A DNA stretch of 64,000 bases from Pseudomonas sp. PDM16 (GTDB lineage: Bacteria; Pseudomonadota; Gammaproteobacteria; Pseudomonadales; Pseudomonadaceae). Location of the stretch: positions 434,001 to 498,000 of the forward strand of contig NZ_JACVAM010000002.1 of NCBI RefSeq assembly GCF_014851865.1. The letters are read 5' to 3'. The notes below the pieces were generated by a model. The model had not been told where the DNA came from, ran no database searches, and worked only from the letters and a program-made list of their open reading frames with translations. Both the position numbers and the translations under genes were made by a program. Positions 16,848-25,550 of the stretch are shown here, piece by piece. Numbering within the stretch: position 1 is the first letter of the stretch; each line of letters begins with the position of its first letter.

Positions 16848-17318
16848 TCAACCCACAGTGACTTTCGGCATCGCCGGCATGTTCAGGGTCTGCTCGGCGC
16901 GTGGTGCCAATACTTCGGCTTCGCCGTCCACCACCTGTTCCTGGCTCTGGTTGAACACTCGGGTGGCCAGACGTACGCGGCCCTTGGGCAGCTTCTCCAG
17001 CACTTCCAGCTGCACGGTCAGGGTGTCGCCGAGCTTTACCGGGCGGGTGAACTTGAGCTGCTGGCCGAGGTAGATGGTGCCTGGGCCGGGCAACTGGCAG
17101 GCGATGGCCGCGCTGATCAGCGCGCCGGTGAACATGCCATGGGCGATGCGCTCCTTGAACATCGTCTCGGCGGCGTAGGCGGCATCCAGGTGGACCGGGT
17201 TGTTGTCGCCGGAAACGGCGGCGAACAGCTGTACGTCACGCTCTTCAACGGTTTTCACCAGGTTGGCCTGCTGGCCAACTTCCAGGGCGTCGTAGGGGAT
17301 GTTGGTGACCTGAGTCAT
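16848..17318 (-). CDS. phaJ1: (R)-specific enoyl-CoA hydratase, MaoC-like
   Basis: A 156-residue single-hotdog hydratase matching P. aeruginosa PhaJ1 in length and in blocks such as NIPYDALEVGQ, KTVEERDVQLFAAVSGD and GPGTIYLGQQLKFTRPVKLG. It hydrates trans-2-enoyl-CoA to (R)-3-hydroxyacyl-CoA, linking beta-oxidation to polyhydroxyalkanoate synthesis. Catalytic Asp38 and His43 are in place (SGDNNPVH). The start at 17318 has GAGGAAC upstream and overlaps the stop of the lipase gene by 4 bp (ATGA), so the two are coupled. The pairing next to fadD genes matches P. aeruginosa. Confidence 0.93.
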   Translation of the reverse strand: MTQVTNIPYDALEVGQQANLVKTVEERDVQLFAAVSGDNNPVHLDAAYAAETMFKERIAHGMFTGALISAAIACQLPGPGTIYLGQQLKFTRPVKLGDTLTVQLEVLEKLPKGRVRLATRVFNQSQEQVVDGEAEVLAPRAEQTLNMPAMPKVTVG

Positions 17319-18274
17319 ACGGGTTCCTCGATGGTGTTGGGGCACTGGCGGCTACGGGCCAGGGCTCGCTCCAGCCAGTTGCGCAGGTAGTCGGTGACCT
17401 CGTCGCGGTTGCTCTCGTTGAGCAGCTCGTGGCGGGCCTCGGGGTAGATCTTCAGCTCGACATTGCGGATGCCGGCGGTGCGCAGGGCGCCCGCCAGGTG
17501 GCCGAGTCGCTTGCCCTGGCTGACCGGGTCGTGGTCGCCGCCGATGACCAGTAACGGCAGGTCGGCGTCGATCTGGGCCAGGTTGCGCACCGGGGTGATC
17601 TGCTGAAAGCCTTCCATCAGATCGCACCACAGCTGGGTGGTACAGACGAAGCCGCACAGCGGATCGGTCACGTATTTATCGACTTCCGCCGGGTCGCGGC
17701 TGAGCCAGTCGAAGCCGGTGCGATTGGGCTTGAAGGCCTTGTTGAACGAGCCAAAGGAGAGGAAGTCGATCAGCCGGCTGCGTCCGTTGGGCCCCAGACG
17801 CCGGCGCTCGAGTCGGGCGATCAGTCTGGCGGCCTTGTACAGCGGTAGCGGCTGGTAGTTGGAGCCCGACAGGACGGCTCCGTGGACGCTGCAGCTGTGC
17901 TGCATGAGATAGGCCATGCCGATGTAGCTGCCCATGCTGTGGCCGAGCAGCAGGATTGGCAGCTGCGGATGCTGTTGGCGGATATGGTGGTTGAGGCTGG
18001 CGAGATCGCCGACCACCTTGCTCCAACCGTCCTCATCTGCGTACAGACCCAGCACGCCGTTTTCGGCGGTGATGCCGTGGCCGCGCTGGTCGAGGGCGTA
18101 TACCTCGTAGCCGTCGGCCACCAGGCGCTCGGCCAGTCGCGCGTAGCGTGCGGCATGTTCGGCCATGCCGTGGGCGATCATCAGCACTGCCCTGGGCGGC
18201 GTGTCGGCGTGCCAGTGAAGTACGTGCAGTGGAGTGCCGTCGCTGGCGCCCATCCAGAATGCTTGCTGGTGCAT
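17315..18274 (-). CDS. Alpha/beta hydrolase, monoacylglycerol lipase/lysophospholipase type
   Basis: A 319-residue serine hydrolase of the Hydrolase_4 family. It has the oxyanion stretch IAHGMAEHAARY, nucleophile elbow GHSMG with Ser113, acid Asp in GGDHDPVS and His in YPEARHELLNE. No signal peptide is seen, so it is probably cytoplasmic, releasing fatty acids from mono- or lysolipids. The start at 18274 follows AAGGA; upstream in-frame starts lack this. It is coupled to phaJ1 by a 4-bp overlap, next to two fadD genes, which suggests a lipid-to-acyl-CoA-to-PHA route. Confidence 0.92.
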   Translation of the reverse strand: MHQQAFWMGASDGTPLHVLHWHADTPPRAVLMIAHGMAEHAARYARLAERLVADGYEVYALDQRGHGITAENGVLGLYADEDGWSKVVGDLASLNHHIRQQHPQLPILLLGHSMGSYIGMAYLMQHSCSVHGAVLSGSNYQPLPLYKAARLIARLERRRLGPNGRSRLIDFLSFGSFNKAFKPNRTGFDWLSRDPAEVDKYVTDPLCGFVCTTQLWCDLMEGFQQITPVRNLAQIDADLPLLVIGGDHDPVSQGKRLGHLAGALRTAGIRNVELKIYPEARHELLNESNRDEVTDYLRNWLERALARSRQCPNTIEEPV

Positions 18275-18339
18275 GGCGATCCTTGTGCCCAGGTGAGTCG
18301 CGGCATTGTGCATGGCCCGAAGCTCCAGGCAAAGGACCG

Positions 18340-19065
18340 TTAGCGCCAGCTGTTGTGGCGCTTGAGGATGCGCATGTATTCCCCACTGGCGTGCAGTTCG
18401 CGCAGGCCGCGCTCGAAGATGGCGGCCCAGTCCGGCTGGCCGGCCCTGGGCTTGGTGAAGCCGACCACCAGCGGTATGCGTTCCAGTGCTGGTTCCTGCC
18501 ATACGAGGCGGCCGCGCAGCTCCGCGTCACCTGCCACCAGGTATTCACCGACGACCCGCTCCAGCAACACCAGGTCGAAGCGTCGTGCCGCCAGTTTGCG
18601 CAGGTTGCTGATGTCGTCCACCGCTTCCTCCGGCAGCAACCCGGATTCGAGTAGTCGTGGTGGGTAGCCGTAGCCGCGGACGATACCGACCTTGCGCCCA
18701 CGCAGGTCAGCCAGGCGGGTGAAGGGCTGTGGGTCGCTCTGGCGGACGAACAGGCCGAGCTCGCTGTAGAACAGCGGGCGCGAGGCCGTGAGTTTCTCTT
18801 CCTTTATCTCCTGCGGCCACAGCGCGAGGGCGCCCTGGTAGCTGCCGTCCCGCAGTTCGGCACGTGCTCGTGCCCAGGGCAGGAAGTCGATCTGCGGGGC
18901 GTAGCCCTGGGTGGCGAAGGCGCTTCGGGTCAGCTCGACGATGCTGCCGCCGGAGGGCAGTGCCTGGCTGCTGTAAGGTGGGTATTCCAGGGTGGCCAGG
19001 CGTGGTTCGGCCGCCAGCGGCAGGCAGAGCAGGGCGAGCACGACGAGGCAGAGGCTGCGTGGCAT
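18340..19065 (-). CDS. Periplasmic solute-binding-like protein (SBP_bac_3 fold)
   Basis: A 241-residue exported protein with a signal peptide (MPRSLCLVVLALLCLPLAA) and a two-lobed binding fold of family 3, recognisable from LATLEYPPYSS, GRKVGIVRGYGYP and KLAARRFDLVLLERVVG. No ABC permease genes accompany it, so it may be a sensory or orphan binder, as is common in pseudomonads. It lies 65 bp upstream of the lipase gene on the same strand and could be co-transcribed. The ligand is unknown. Confidence 0.8.
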   Translation of the reverse strand: MPRSLCLVVLALLCLPLAAEPRLATLEYPPYSSQALPSGGSIVELTRSAFATQGYAPQIDFLPWARARAELRDGSYQGALALWPQEIKEEKLTASRPLFYSELGLFVRQSDPQPFTRLADLRGRKVGIVRGYGYPPRLLESGLLPEEAVDDISNLRKLAARRFDLVLLERVVGEYLVAGDAELRGRLVWQEPALERIPLVVGFTKPRAGQPDWAAIFERGLRELHASGEYMRILKRHNSWR

Positions 19066-19262
19066 GGCGAGCCGGATCGGGGGCGTGATTAGTAGCTATA
19101 GCCCAGCCGAGCATGAATCGCCGAAAAGCATGGTAAAGATTCACAGGGTCAATGAGCCCCCGGGAGGTATTTGCCTTGGGCCGTGTTGCTGCTAAGTTCC
19201 GGGGCAACCCGGTCGCTTCGCTGGTGACCGGTCAGCTCATTCAGGTCAAGGGGATAACAACA

Positions 19263-20951
19263 ATGCAACCTGACTTCTGGGACGACAAGCGCCCGGCCGG
19301 GGTATCCAACCAACTCGATTTCTCCACCTACCGCTCCGTGGTCGAGGTGTTCGAGAGATCCTGCAAGAAGTTCGCCGACCGTCCGGCTTTCAGCAACCTT
19401 GGGGTGACGCTGACATACGCCGAGCTGGACCGCTACTCTGCGGCCTTCGGCGCCTGGCTGCAGAAGAATACGGACCTCAAGCCTGGCGATCGCATCGCCG
19501 TGCAGATGCCCAACGTCCTGCAGTATCCGATCGCCGTGTTCGGCGCCATGCGTGCCGGGCTGATCGTGGTCAACACCAACCCGCTGTACACCGTGCGCGA
19601 AATGCGCCACCAGTTCAATGACGCCGGCGTGCGTGCGCTGGTGTACCTCAACACCTTCGGCAAGTCGGTGCAGGAAGTGCTGCCCGATACCCAGGTCGAG
19701 TATCTGATCGAGGCTCGCCTGGGTGACATGTTGCCGAGCCTCAAGGGCTGGCTGGTCAATACCGTGGTCAAGCACGTGAAGAAGATGGTGCCGGACTACC
19801 AGCTGCCGCAGGCGCTGTCGTTCAAGGACGTGTTGCGCAGTGGCCAGGGGCATGCGCTGAAGCCGGTCAAGGCCGGGCTCGACGACATCGCCGTACTGCA
19901 GTACACCGGCGGTACCACTGGCGTGGCCAAGGGCGCGATGCTCACCCACGGCAATCTGGTGGCCAACATGCAGCAGGTGCACAACTGCCTGCAGCAGACC
20001 GGCGACGACGGCCAGCCGCTGATGAAGGAAGGCGGCGAGATCATGATCGCGCCGCTGCCGCTCTATCACATCTATGCCTTCACCGCGAACTGCATGTGCA
20101 TGATGGTCAGCGGCAACCACAACGTGCTGATCACCAACCCGCGCGACATCCCTGGCTTCGTCAAGGAGCTGGGCAAGTGGCGTTTCTCCGCGCTGCTCGG
20201 CCTGAACACCCTGTTCGTCGCGCTGATGGATCACCCGGACTTCAAGAACCTCGACTTCTCCAACCTCAAGCTGACCAACTCCGGTGGCACCGCACTGGTC
20301 AAGGCCACCGCCGAGCGCTGGCAGCAGATGACCGGCTGCGCCATCGTTGAGGGCTACGGCCTGACCGAGACCTCGCCGGTCGCCACCACCAACTGCTATG
20401 GCGAACTGGCTCGCCTGGGTACCGTCGGCATTCCGGTGGCGGGCACCGCGCTCAAGGTCATCGACGACGATGGCGTCGAGCAGCCGGTGGGCGAGCGGGG
20501 CGAGTTGTGCATCAAGGGCCCGCAGGTAATGAAGGGCTACTGGCAGCGTGAAGAGGCCACCGCCGAAGTGCTGGATGCCGAAGGCTGGTTCAAGACCGGT
20601 GACATCGCCGTGATCGACCCGGATGGCTACGTGCGCATCGTCGACCGCAAGAAGGACATGATCATCGTCTCTGGCTTCAACGTGTATCCGAACGAGATCG
20701 AGGACGTGGTCATGGCCCACCCGAAGGTCGCCAGCTGCGCGGCCATCGGCGTGCCGGACGAGAAATCCGGTGAGGCGGTCAAGCTATTCGTGGTGCCTCG
20801 CGAGGGCGGTGTGAGCGTCGAGGAGTTGAAGGCCTATTGCCGTGAGAATTTCACTGGCTACAAGGTGCCGAAGCACATCGTGCTGAAGGACGCCCTGCCG
20901 ATGACGCCGGTCGGCAAGATCCTCCGTCGCGAGTTGCGCGACATCGCCTGA
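19263..20951 (+). CDS. fadD2: Long-chain fatty-acid-CoA ligase (first copy)
   Basis: A 562-residue acyl-CoA synthetase of the ANL superfamily. It activates fatty acids with ATP and CoA at the inner membrane. It has the phosphate loop YTGGTTGVAKGAMLTH, the adenylate motif EGYGLTETSPV, hinge VDRKKDMIIVSGFNVYP and the C-terminal lysine in TPVGKILRREL. The start at 19263 follows AAGGGG and gives the usual N-terminus MQPDFW; a longer frame starts at 19152 but is not family-like. A similar ligase follows in tandem, as fadD2-fadD1 in P. aeruginosa; numbering by that order. Confidence 0.95.
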   Translation: MQPDFWDDKRPAGVSNQLDFSTYRSVVEVFERSCKKFADRPAFSNLGVTLTYAELDRYSAAFGAWLQKNTDLKPGDRIAVQMPNVLQYPIAVFGAMRAGLIVVNTNPLYTVREMRHQFNDAGVRALVYLNTFGKSVQEVLPDTQVEYLIEARLGDMLPSLKGWLVNTVVKHVKKMVPDYQLPQALSFKDVLRSGQGHALKPVKAGLDDIAVLQYTGGTTGVAKGAMLTHGNLVANMQQVHNCLQQTGDDGQPLMKEGGEIMIAPLPLYHIYAFTANCMCMMVSGNHNVLITNPRDIPGFVKELGKWRFSALLGLNTLFVALMDHPDFKNLDFSNLKLTNSGGTALVKATAERWQQMTGCAIVEGYGLTETSPVATTNCYGELARLGTVGIPVAGTALKVIDDDGVEQPVGERGELCIKGPQVMKGYWQREEATAEVLDAEGWFKTGDIAVIDPDGYVRIVDRKKDMIIVSGFNVYPNEIEDVVMAHPKVASCAAIGVPDEKSGEAVKLFVVPREGGVSVEELKAYCRENFTGYKVPKHIVLKDALPMTPVGKILRRELRDIA

Positions 20952-21271
20952 CGCACACGCTGCGCCCTGTTAAGTGCCCATTCGCCATTCTCGGCAATGG
21001 GCACTTTCGTTTTCACTCTCTACCCTGTCCATAGCGCCGAAAAGCCCGATCCAGGGCCTCGCCTCGAGCATGACAAAGGCGTGACCAAAAATGCAGTTGT
21101 AGTCGTTTTACTGACCGTGCTGGCTATGTTTGGTGCTAGGCGCACCTTGGCAAAGCTGCTACTCTCGGCACGCTTTGCGCCTGTCACCAGCTCGCGTCAA
21201 GGTCAAACATCACAACAAACAACCGCCATTGCGCGCGGTGTAGACAAGCTGTTGCTCAGGAGTAGGCTTCC
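20952..21271. other. 320-bp intergenic region between the two fadD genes
   Basis: It holds the hairpin at 20972-21006 and the fadD1 leader with CAGGAG before the start codon. I see no open frame of interest and no convincing PsrA or FadR operator by eye. Confidence 0.7.
20972..21006 (+). terminator. Terminator hairpin after fadD2
   Basis: An 11-bp perfect stem (AAGTGCCCATT, 20972-20982, with its complement at 20996-21006), a nested GCC/GGC pair and a short T-rich tail. The two fadD genes therefore probably have separate promoters. Confidence 0.65.
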
Positions 21272-22963
21272 ATGACCGAAAACTTCTGGAAGGACAAGTA
21301 TCCTGTCGGAATCGCTGCCGAGATCGATACCGACCAGTACCCCAACATACTGGCCGTACTGAAAGAGTCCTGCCGACGCTTCGCCGACAAGCCCGCTTTC
21401 ACCAACATGGGCAAGACCCTGACCTACGGTGAGCTGTACGAGCTTTCCGGCGTCTTCGCCGCCTATCTGCAGAACCACACCGACCTCAAGTCCGGTGATC
21501 GCATCGCCGTCCAGATGCCGAACGTCCTGCAATATCCCATCGTGGTGTTCGGCGCCATGCGCGCTGGCCTGATCGTGGTCAACACCAACCCGCTGTACAC
21601 CGCGCGGGAGATGGAACACCAGTTCAACGACTCCGGCGCCAAGGCGCTCGTCTGCCTGGCCAACATGGCCCACCTGGCCGAGGAAGTGCTGCCGAAGACC
21701 GGTATCAGGCACGTCGTCGTCACCGAGGTGGGTGACCTGCTGCCGCCGCTCAAGCGCCTGCTGGTCAACACCGTGGTCAAACACGTGAAGAAGATGGTCC
21801 CGGCGTTCAACCTGCCGCAGGCCGTCAAGCTCAACCAGGTATTGGCTCTCGGTCGCGGCAAGTCCGTCACCGAGGCTAGCCCTGCCAGCGACGACGTCGC
21901 CGTGCTGCAATACACCGGCGGCACCACCGGCGTTGCCAAGGGTGCCATGCTGACCCACCGCAATCTGGTGGCCAACATGCTGCAATCCAAAGCGCTGATG
22001 GGCTCCAACCTTCACGAGGGTGCGGAGATTGTCATCTGCCCTCTGCCGCTTTATCACATCTACGCCTTCACCTTCCATTGCATGGCGATGATGCTGACCG
22101 GCAACCACAATATCCTCATCACCAACCCGCGCGACCTGCCGGGCACGGTGAAGGAACTGGGCAAGTGGAAGTTCACCGCCTTCGTCGGCCTGAACACCCT
22201 GTTCGTGGCCCTGTGCAACAGTGAAGACTTCCGCCGCCTGGACCTGTCCAGCCTGAAGCTGACCCTGTCCGGAGGCATGGCCCTGCAACTGGCCACCGCC
22301 GAGCGCTGGAAGGAAGTCACCGGCTGCGCCATCTGTGAAGGCTATGGCATGACCGAAACCAGCCCGGTCGTGTCGGTCAACCCGTACCAGAACATCCAGA
22401 TCGGCACCATCGGCATCCCGGTTCCGTCGACCCTGTGCAAGGTGATCGACGACGACGGCAATGACCTGCCGTTGGGTGAGCGTGGCGAGCTGTGCGTCAA
22501 GGGTCCGCAAGTAATGAAGGGCTACTGGCAGCGCCAGGAAGCCACCGACGAGATGCTTGATGCCAATGGCTGGCTGAAGACCGGCGACATAGCCGTGATT
22601 CAGGACGACGGCTACATGCGCATCGTCGATCGCAAGAAGGACATGATCCTGGTGTCCGGTTTCAACGTGTACCCGAACGAGCTGGAAGACGTGCTCGCCA
22701 CCCTTCCGGGCGTGCTGCAGTGCGCCGCCATCGGTGTGCCGGACGAGAAGTCGGGCGAGGCGATCAAGGTCTTCGTCGTGGTGCGTCCGGGCGAGAGCCT
22801 GACCAAGGAGCAGGTCATGGAGCACATGCGTGCCAACCTGACCGGCTACAAGGTGCCGCGCTTCGTCGAGTTCCGCGACACCCTGCCGACCACCAACGTT
22901 GGCAAGATCCTGCGCCGCGAGTTGCGTGACGAGGAGCTGAAGAAGATCGCCGCCACGGCCTGA
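21272..22963 (+). CDS. fadD1: Long-chain fatty-acid-CoA ligase (second copy)
   Basis: A 563-residue acyl-CoA synthetase closely similar to the preceding gene product along its length. It has YTGGTTGVAKGAMLTH, EGYGMTETSPV, VDRKKDMILVSGFNVYP and the C-terminal TTNVGKILRREL. It activates exogenous long-chain fatty acids for beta-oxidation. A strong CAGGAG site lies 9 bp before the ATG. It ends in a strong terminator of its own. In P. aeruginosa FadD1 prefers long chains and FadD2 shorter ones; whether that holds here is not visible. Confidence 0.95.
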   Translation: MTENFWKDKYPVGIAAEIDTDQYPNILAVLKESCRRFADKPAFTNMGKTLTYGELYELSGVFAAYLQNHTDLKSGDRIAVQMPNVLQYPIVVFGAMRAGLIVVNTNPLYTAREMEHQFNDSGAKALVCLANMAHLAEEVLPKTGIRHVVVTEVGDLLPPLKRLLVNTVVKHVKKMVPAFNLPQAVKLNQVLALGRGKSVTEASPASDDVAVLQYTGGTTGVAKGAMLTHRNLVANMLQSKALMGSNLHEGAEIVICPLPLYHIYAFTFHCMAMMLTGNHNILITNPRDLPGTVKELGKWKFTAFVGLNTLFVALCNSEDFRRLDLSSLKLTLSGGMALQLATAERWKEVTGCAICEGYGMTETSPVVSVNPYQNIQIGTIGIPVPSTLCKVIDDDGNDLPLGERGELCVKGPQVMKGYWQRQEATDEMLDANGWLKTGDIAVIQDDGYMRIVDRKKDMILVSGFNVYPNELEDVLATLPGVLQCAAIGVPDEKSGEAIKVFVVVRPGESLTKEQVMEHMRANLTGYKVPRFVEFRDTLPTTNVGKILRRELRDEELKKIAATA

Positions 22964-22977
22964 TCCTCGAACAGCAT

Positions 22978-23007
22978 GAAAAAGCCCCGCTTCGGCGGGG
23001 CTTTTTC
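22978..23007. terminator. Strong rho-independent terminator after fadD1
   Basis: A 13-bp perfect stem (GAAAAAGCCCCGC) closed by a TTCG tetraloop with T-rich tail; A-run and T-run arms allow action in both directions. It serves fadD1 and the convergent thioesterase gene. Confidence 0.92.
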
Positions 23008-23022
23008 GTTTCTGTGCCTCTC

Positions 23023-23427
23023 TTATTCGGGCAGCAGCGCCTGGCGCAGGACGTCGGGCAGGGCAGTTGGCTGCTTGCTCTCGGGGTCGATGCATACCTG
23101 GGTCATCGACGCACGGAAGGTCACCTCGCCGGATACCTGGCGGCCCTCCACGGTGAAGCCGAACGAGGTGGTGCCGGGCGCTTCGCTGCGTACCTCGATG
23201 CTGATCACCTCGTCCCAGGTCATGGGCGAGAGAAATTCGACAGACAGCGCCCGCGCCGGCGGCAGGATGCCCATGGCGAACAGCTTGCGCAGGCCCTCGC
23301 CACCAAGGCGATGTGAGAGGAATTCCTGGATCGCCTCGATGACGAAGTAAGCGATGCGCGGCGTGTAGACGATCCCTGCCGGGTCGCAGTCGCCGAACAG
23401 AACGGTGCGGGTGGTGATGAAGGGCAT
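23023..23427 (-). CDS. Acyl-CoA thioesterase, 4HBT/YbgC-like hotdog
   Basis: A 134-residue hotdog thioesterase. The N-terminus TTRTVLFGDCDPAGIVYTPRIAYFVIEAIQEFL has the D-x-D-x-x-G pattern of the 4-hydroxybenzoyl-CoA thioesterase family, with the second Asp as the probable catalytic residue. It should hydrolyse acyl-CoA in the cytoplasm, consistent with its place beside the fadD genes. The start at 23427 is preceded by GGAG; an upstream in-frame ATG at 23472 is less likely. Substrate unknown. Confidence 0.88.
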   Translation of the reverse strand: MPFITTRTVLFGDCDPAGIVYTPRIAYFVIEAIQEFLSHRLGGEGLRKLFAMGILPPARALSVEFLSPMTWDEVISIEVRSEAPGTTSFGFTVEGRQVSGEVTFRASMTQVCIDPESKQPTALPDVLRQALLPE

Positions 23428-23468
23428 GACTGCTCCATGTCTGGTTGAGTCGGTGGGTGATGCGGCGA

Positions 23469-24359
23469 TCATAACGGCTGACGAGCGTTTTCAGCTGGTG
23501 CTACCGGGCTCAGGCGCTGCTCCAGCCAGGTGCAGAACTGGCGGGTGAGCGGGTCGTTCTCGCTGTCGCGGTGTACCAGCCAGGTCCAGCGCGGGCCGCG
23601 TACCCGCTGTTCGCTGAGCGGTTGCAGCAGGTTCAGTGCACAGGCGGTGGCGGCCAGCAGCTCGCTGACCAGGGCGATGCCCAGGCCGCCGCTGGCAGCG
23701 TCCAGCAGCAGGCCGGGGTCGGAGAAGTTCAGGCCCTGGCTGTGCTGGCCGATATCGGCGCCGCCCTGTACCTGCCAGTGGGCCCAGTCCATCTCGCGCT
23801 CGCCGTGCAGGGTGGTGCGTTCGCCTGCAGGCAGCGCCAGCAGGCTGGGGTGGCAGGCCGGGTAGAGGCGGTCCTCCAGCAGCACGCGGAAGCTGCATTC
23901 GGCCTGGGCGCTGAGGTCGTCGCGCACGGCGATGTCGATGGTCTGGCTGGCCATGTCCGGCACCTCGTCGCTGGTGAACAGCCACAGGTCGACGTCCGGA
24001 TGGCGCCGGTGGAAGTCGCCCAGCTGCGGCACCAGCCAATGACGGGCGAAGGCCGGCGTGGTGTTGACCACCAGTTGGTTGGGCTTGCGGTACTGCTCCA
24101 GGCGGCGGATGCCCACGGCCAGTTGCTGCAGCAGGGCCTGGGTGGTGCTGAGCAGGTCGAAGCCGGCATCGGTCAGCGCCACGCTGCGGCCGTTGCGGAA
24201 GAACAGCGGCTGTTCGAGGAAGCTTTCCAGGCTGCGGATCTGCTGGCTGATCGCCGACTGGGTGAGGTGCAGCTCCTCGGCGGCCTTGTGGAAACTGCCC
24301 AGGCGGGCGGCGGCTTCGAAGCCGCGCAGGGCGTTCAGGGGAGGCCAGTGCTTGAGCAT
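23469..24359 (-). CDS. LysR-family regulator (GcvA-like), probable regulator of the agmatine operon
   Basis: A 296-residue LysR protein. The helix-turn-helix (about 6-65) reads LNALRGFEAAARLGSFHKAAEELHLTQSAIS, typical of the GcvA subgroup, followed by a co-inducer domain with FARHWLVPQLGDFHRRHP. It is divergent from the agmatine deiminase operon, with a LysR-type box directly before its start codon, so it probably controls that operon and itself. The effector is likely agmatine or a product, by context. Confidence 0.88.
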   Translation of the reverse strand: MLKHWPPLNALRGFEAAARLGSFHKAAEELHLTQSAISQQIRSLESFLEQPLFFRNGRSVALTDAGFDLLSTTQALLQQLAVGIRRLEQYRKPNQLVVNTTPAFARHWLVPQLGDFHRRHPDVDLWLFTSDEVPDMASQTIDIAVRDDLSAQAECSFRVLLEDRLYPACHPSLLALPAGERTTLHGEREMDWAHWQVQGGADIGQHSQGLNFSDPGLLLDAASGGLGIALVSELLAATACALNLLQPLSEQRVRGPRWTWLVHRDSENDPLTRQFCTWLEQRLSPVAPAENARQPL

Positions 24360-24361
24360 GA

Positions 24362-24382
24362 CTGATAAGCCTGTCTAATCAG
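24362..24382. promoter_or_regulatory. LysR-type operator box (T-N11-A)
   Basis: CTGAT (24362-24366) and ATCAG (24378-24382) are perfect inverted arms separated by 11 bp, the T-N11-A layout of LysR sites. It is 2 bp upstream of the LysR start and 111 bp upstream of the deiminase start, so it could serve both genes. Confidence 0.65.
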
Positions 24383-24493
24383 AATTGTGGAAAATCTATC
24401 GTTTGTTGAGCCTTTTTTACAGGCCTAGCATGCAAGCCATCACCGCATTCGCGGTTTTCAGTGATAACAAAGACTTAACTGAAAGGCACTTGT

Positions 24494-25546
24494 ATGCAAC
24501 AGCACGCAGCAACTCCGAACGCTTGGTTCATGCCCGCCGAATGGGCCCCGCACGCCGCCACCTGGATGGTCTGGCCGCACAATCAGCCGCTGTGGGAGTC
24601 CGGCTGGGGCGTAACCCTGGAGGAGGTGCAGGTCGACTTCGCCCGCGTGGCCAACGCCATCGCCCGCTTCGAGCCGGTGAAGATGGTGGTCGATCCTTCG
24701 GCGGTACTGCGTGCTCGCGAACTCTGTGGCAAGGGTGTCGAGCTGATCGAGCTGGCGGTGGACGACAGCTGGTGCCGCGATTCCGGCCCGAGCTTCGTCT
24801 GCCACCCGCAGCTGGGGTTGGCTGGTGTCAGCTGGCGCTTCAACGCCTGGGGCGGCAAGTCCGAGCACAGCCTCGACGAGGGCCTGGCGCGGCGCATCCT
24901 CAACGGCCTGGGCCTGGAGTGCTTCGGCACGCCGCTCTCCAACGAGGGCGGCGCCATCCATGTAGACGGCGAGGGCACGCTGATCACCACCGAGTCGGTG
25001 CTGCTCAACCCTAACCGCAATCCGGGCATGAGCAAGGCCGAGATGGAAGAAATCTTCGCCCGTTTGCTGGGCGTGAAGAAGACCATCTGGCTGCCGGGCG
25101 ACCCCAAGTACGTCACCGGCGACATGACCGACGGCCACGTCGACGGCGTGTGCGCCTTCGCCAAGCCTGGCGCGCTGCTGGTCGACGCCACCCATGACCA
25201 CGGCTCGGTGTACGCCGAGGTCGTGCGCGAGAATCGTCGCGCCCTGGAACTGGCCACCGACGCCAAGGGACGCAAGCTGGAGCTGCTGGAGCTGTACGAA
25301 GCGACCGATGCGGTGGATACCGAGGCGGAAGTGTTCTGCGCCTCCTACACCAACTTCTACATCTGCAACGGCGCCATCATCATGCCGGCCTACGGCATCG
25401 CCGCCGACCAGGACGCGGCCGCCACCCTGCGTATGGCCTTCCCCGGCCGCGAAGTGGTGCCGGTACGCATCAACCAGCTGGCCCATGGCGGCGGCGGGGT
25501 GCATTGCATCACCCAGCAACAGCCGCTGTGGCCGCTGAAGGGGTAA
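24494..25546 (+). CDS. aguA: Agmatine deiminase (cytoplasmic)
   Basis: A 350-residue peptidyl-arginine-deiminase-fold enzyme. It converts agmatine to N-carbamoylputrescine and ammonia. Family motifs are PAEWAPHAATWMVWPHN, DDSWCRDSGPSFV, NEGGAIHVDGEGTL, TDGHVDGVCAFA and the catalytic cysteine near residue 338 in GGGGVHCITQQ. No signal peptide is present. It heads an operon with the amidase (4-bp gap), a polyamine-type binding protein and a second, exported deiminase. The organisation recalls the agu2ABCA' operon of P. aeruginosa, as I remember it. Confidence 0.96.
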   Translation: MQQHAATPNAWFMPAEWAPHAATWMVWPHNQPLWESGWGVTLEEVQVDFARVANAIARFEPVKMVVDPSAVLRARELCGKGVELIELAVDDSWCRDSGPSFVCHPQLGLAGVSWRFNAWGGKSEHSLDEGLARRILNGLGLECFGTPLSNEGGAIHVDGEGTLITTESVLLNPNRNPGMSKAEMEEIFARLLGVKKTIWLPGDPKYVTGDMTDGHVDGVCAFAKPGALLVDATHDHGSVYAEVVRENRRALELATDAKGRKLELLELYEATDAVDTEAEVFCASYTNFYICNGAIIMPAYGIAADQDAAATLRMAFPGREVVPVRINQLAHGGGGVHCITQQQPLWPLKG

Positions 25547-25550
25547 GGCG

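Noticed and set aside
19149..20720. Long open frame (523 codons) opposite fadD2
   Set aside because: Shadow frame antisense to an intact acyl-CoA ligase; same His/Gln/Val-rich bias as other GC shadows.
21203..23095. Long open frame (630 codons) opposite fadD1
   Set aside because: Shadow frame spanning fadD1 and a terminator; no ribosome site or domain.
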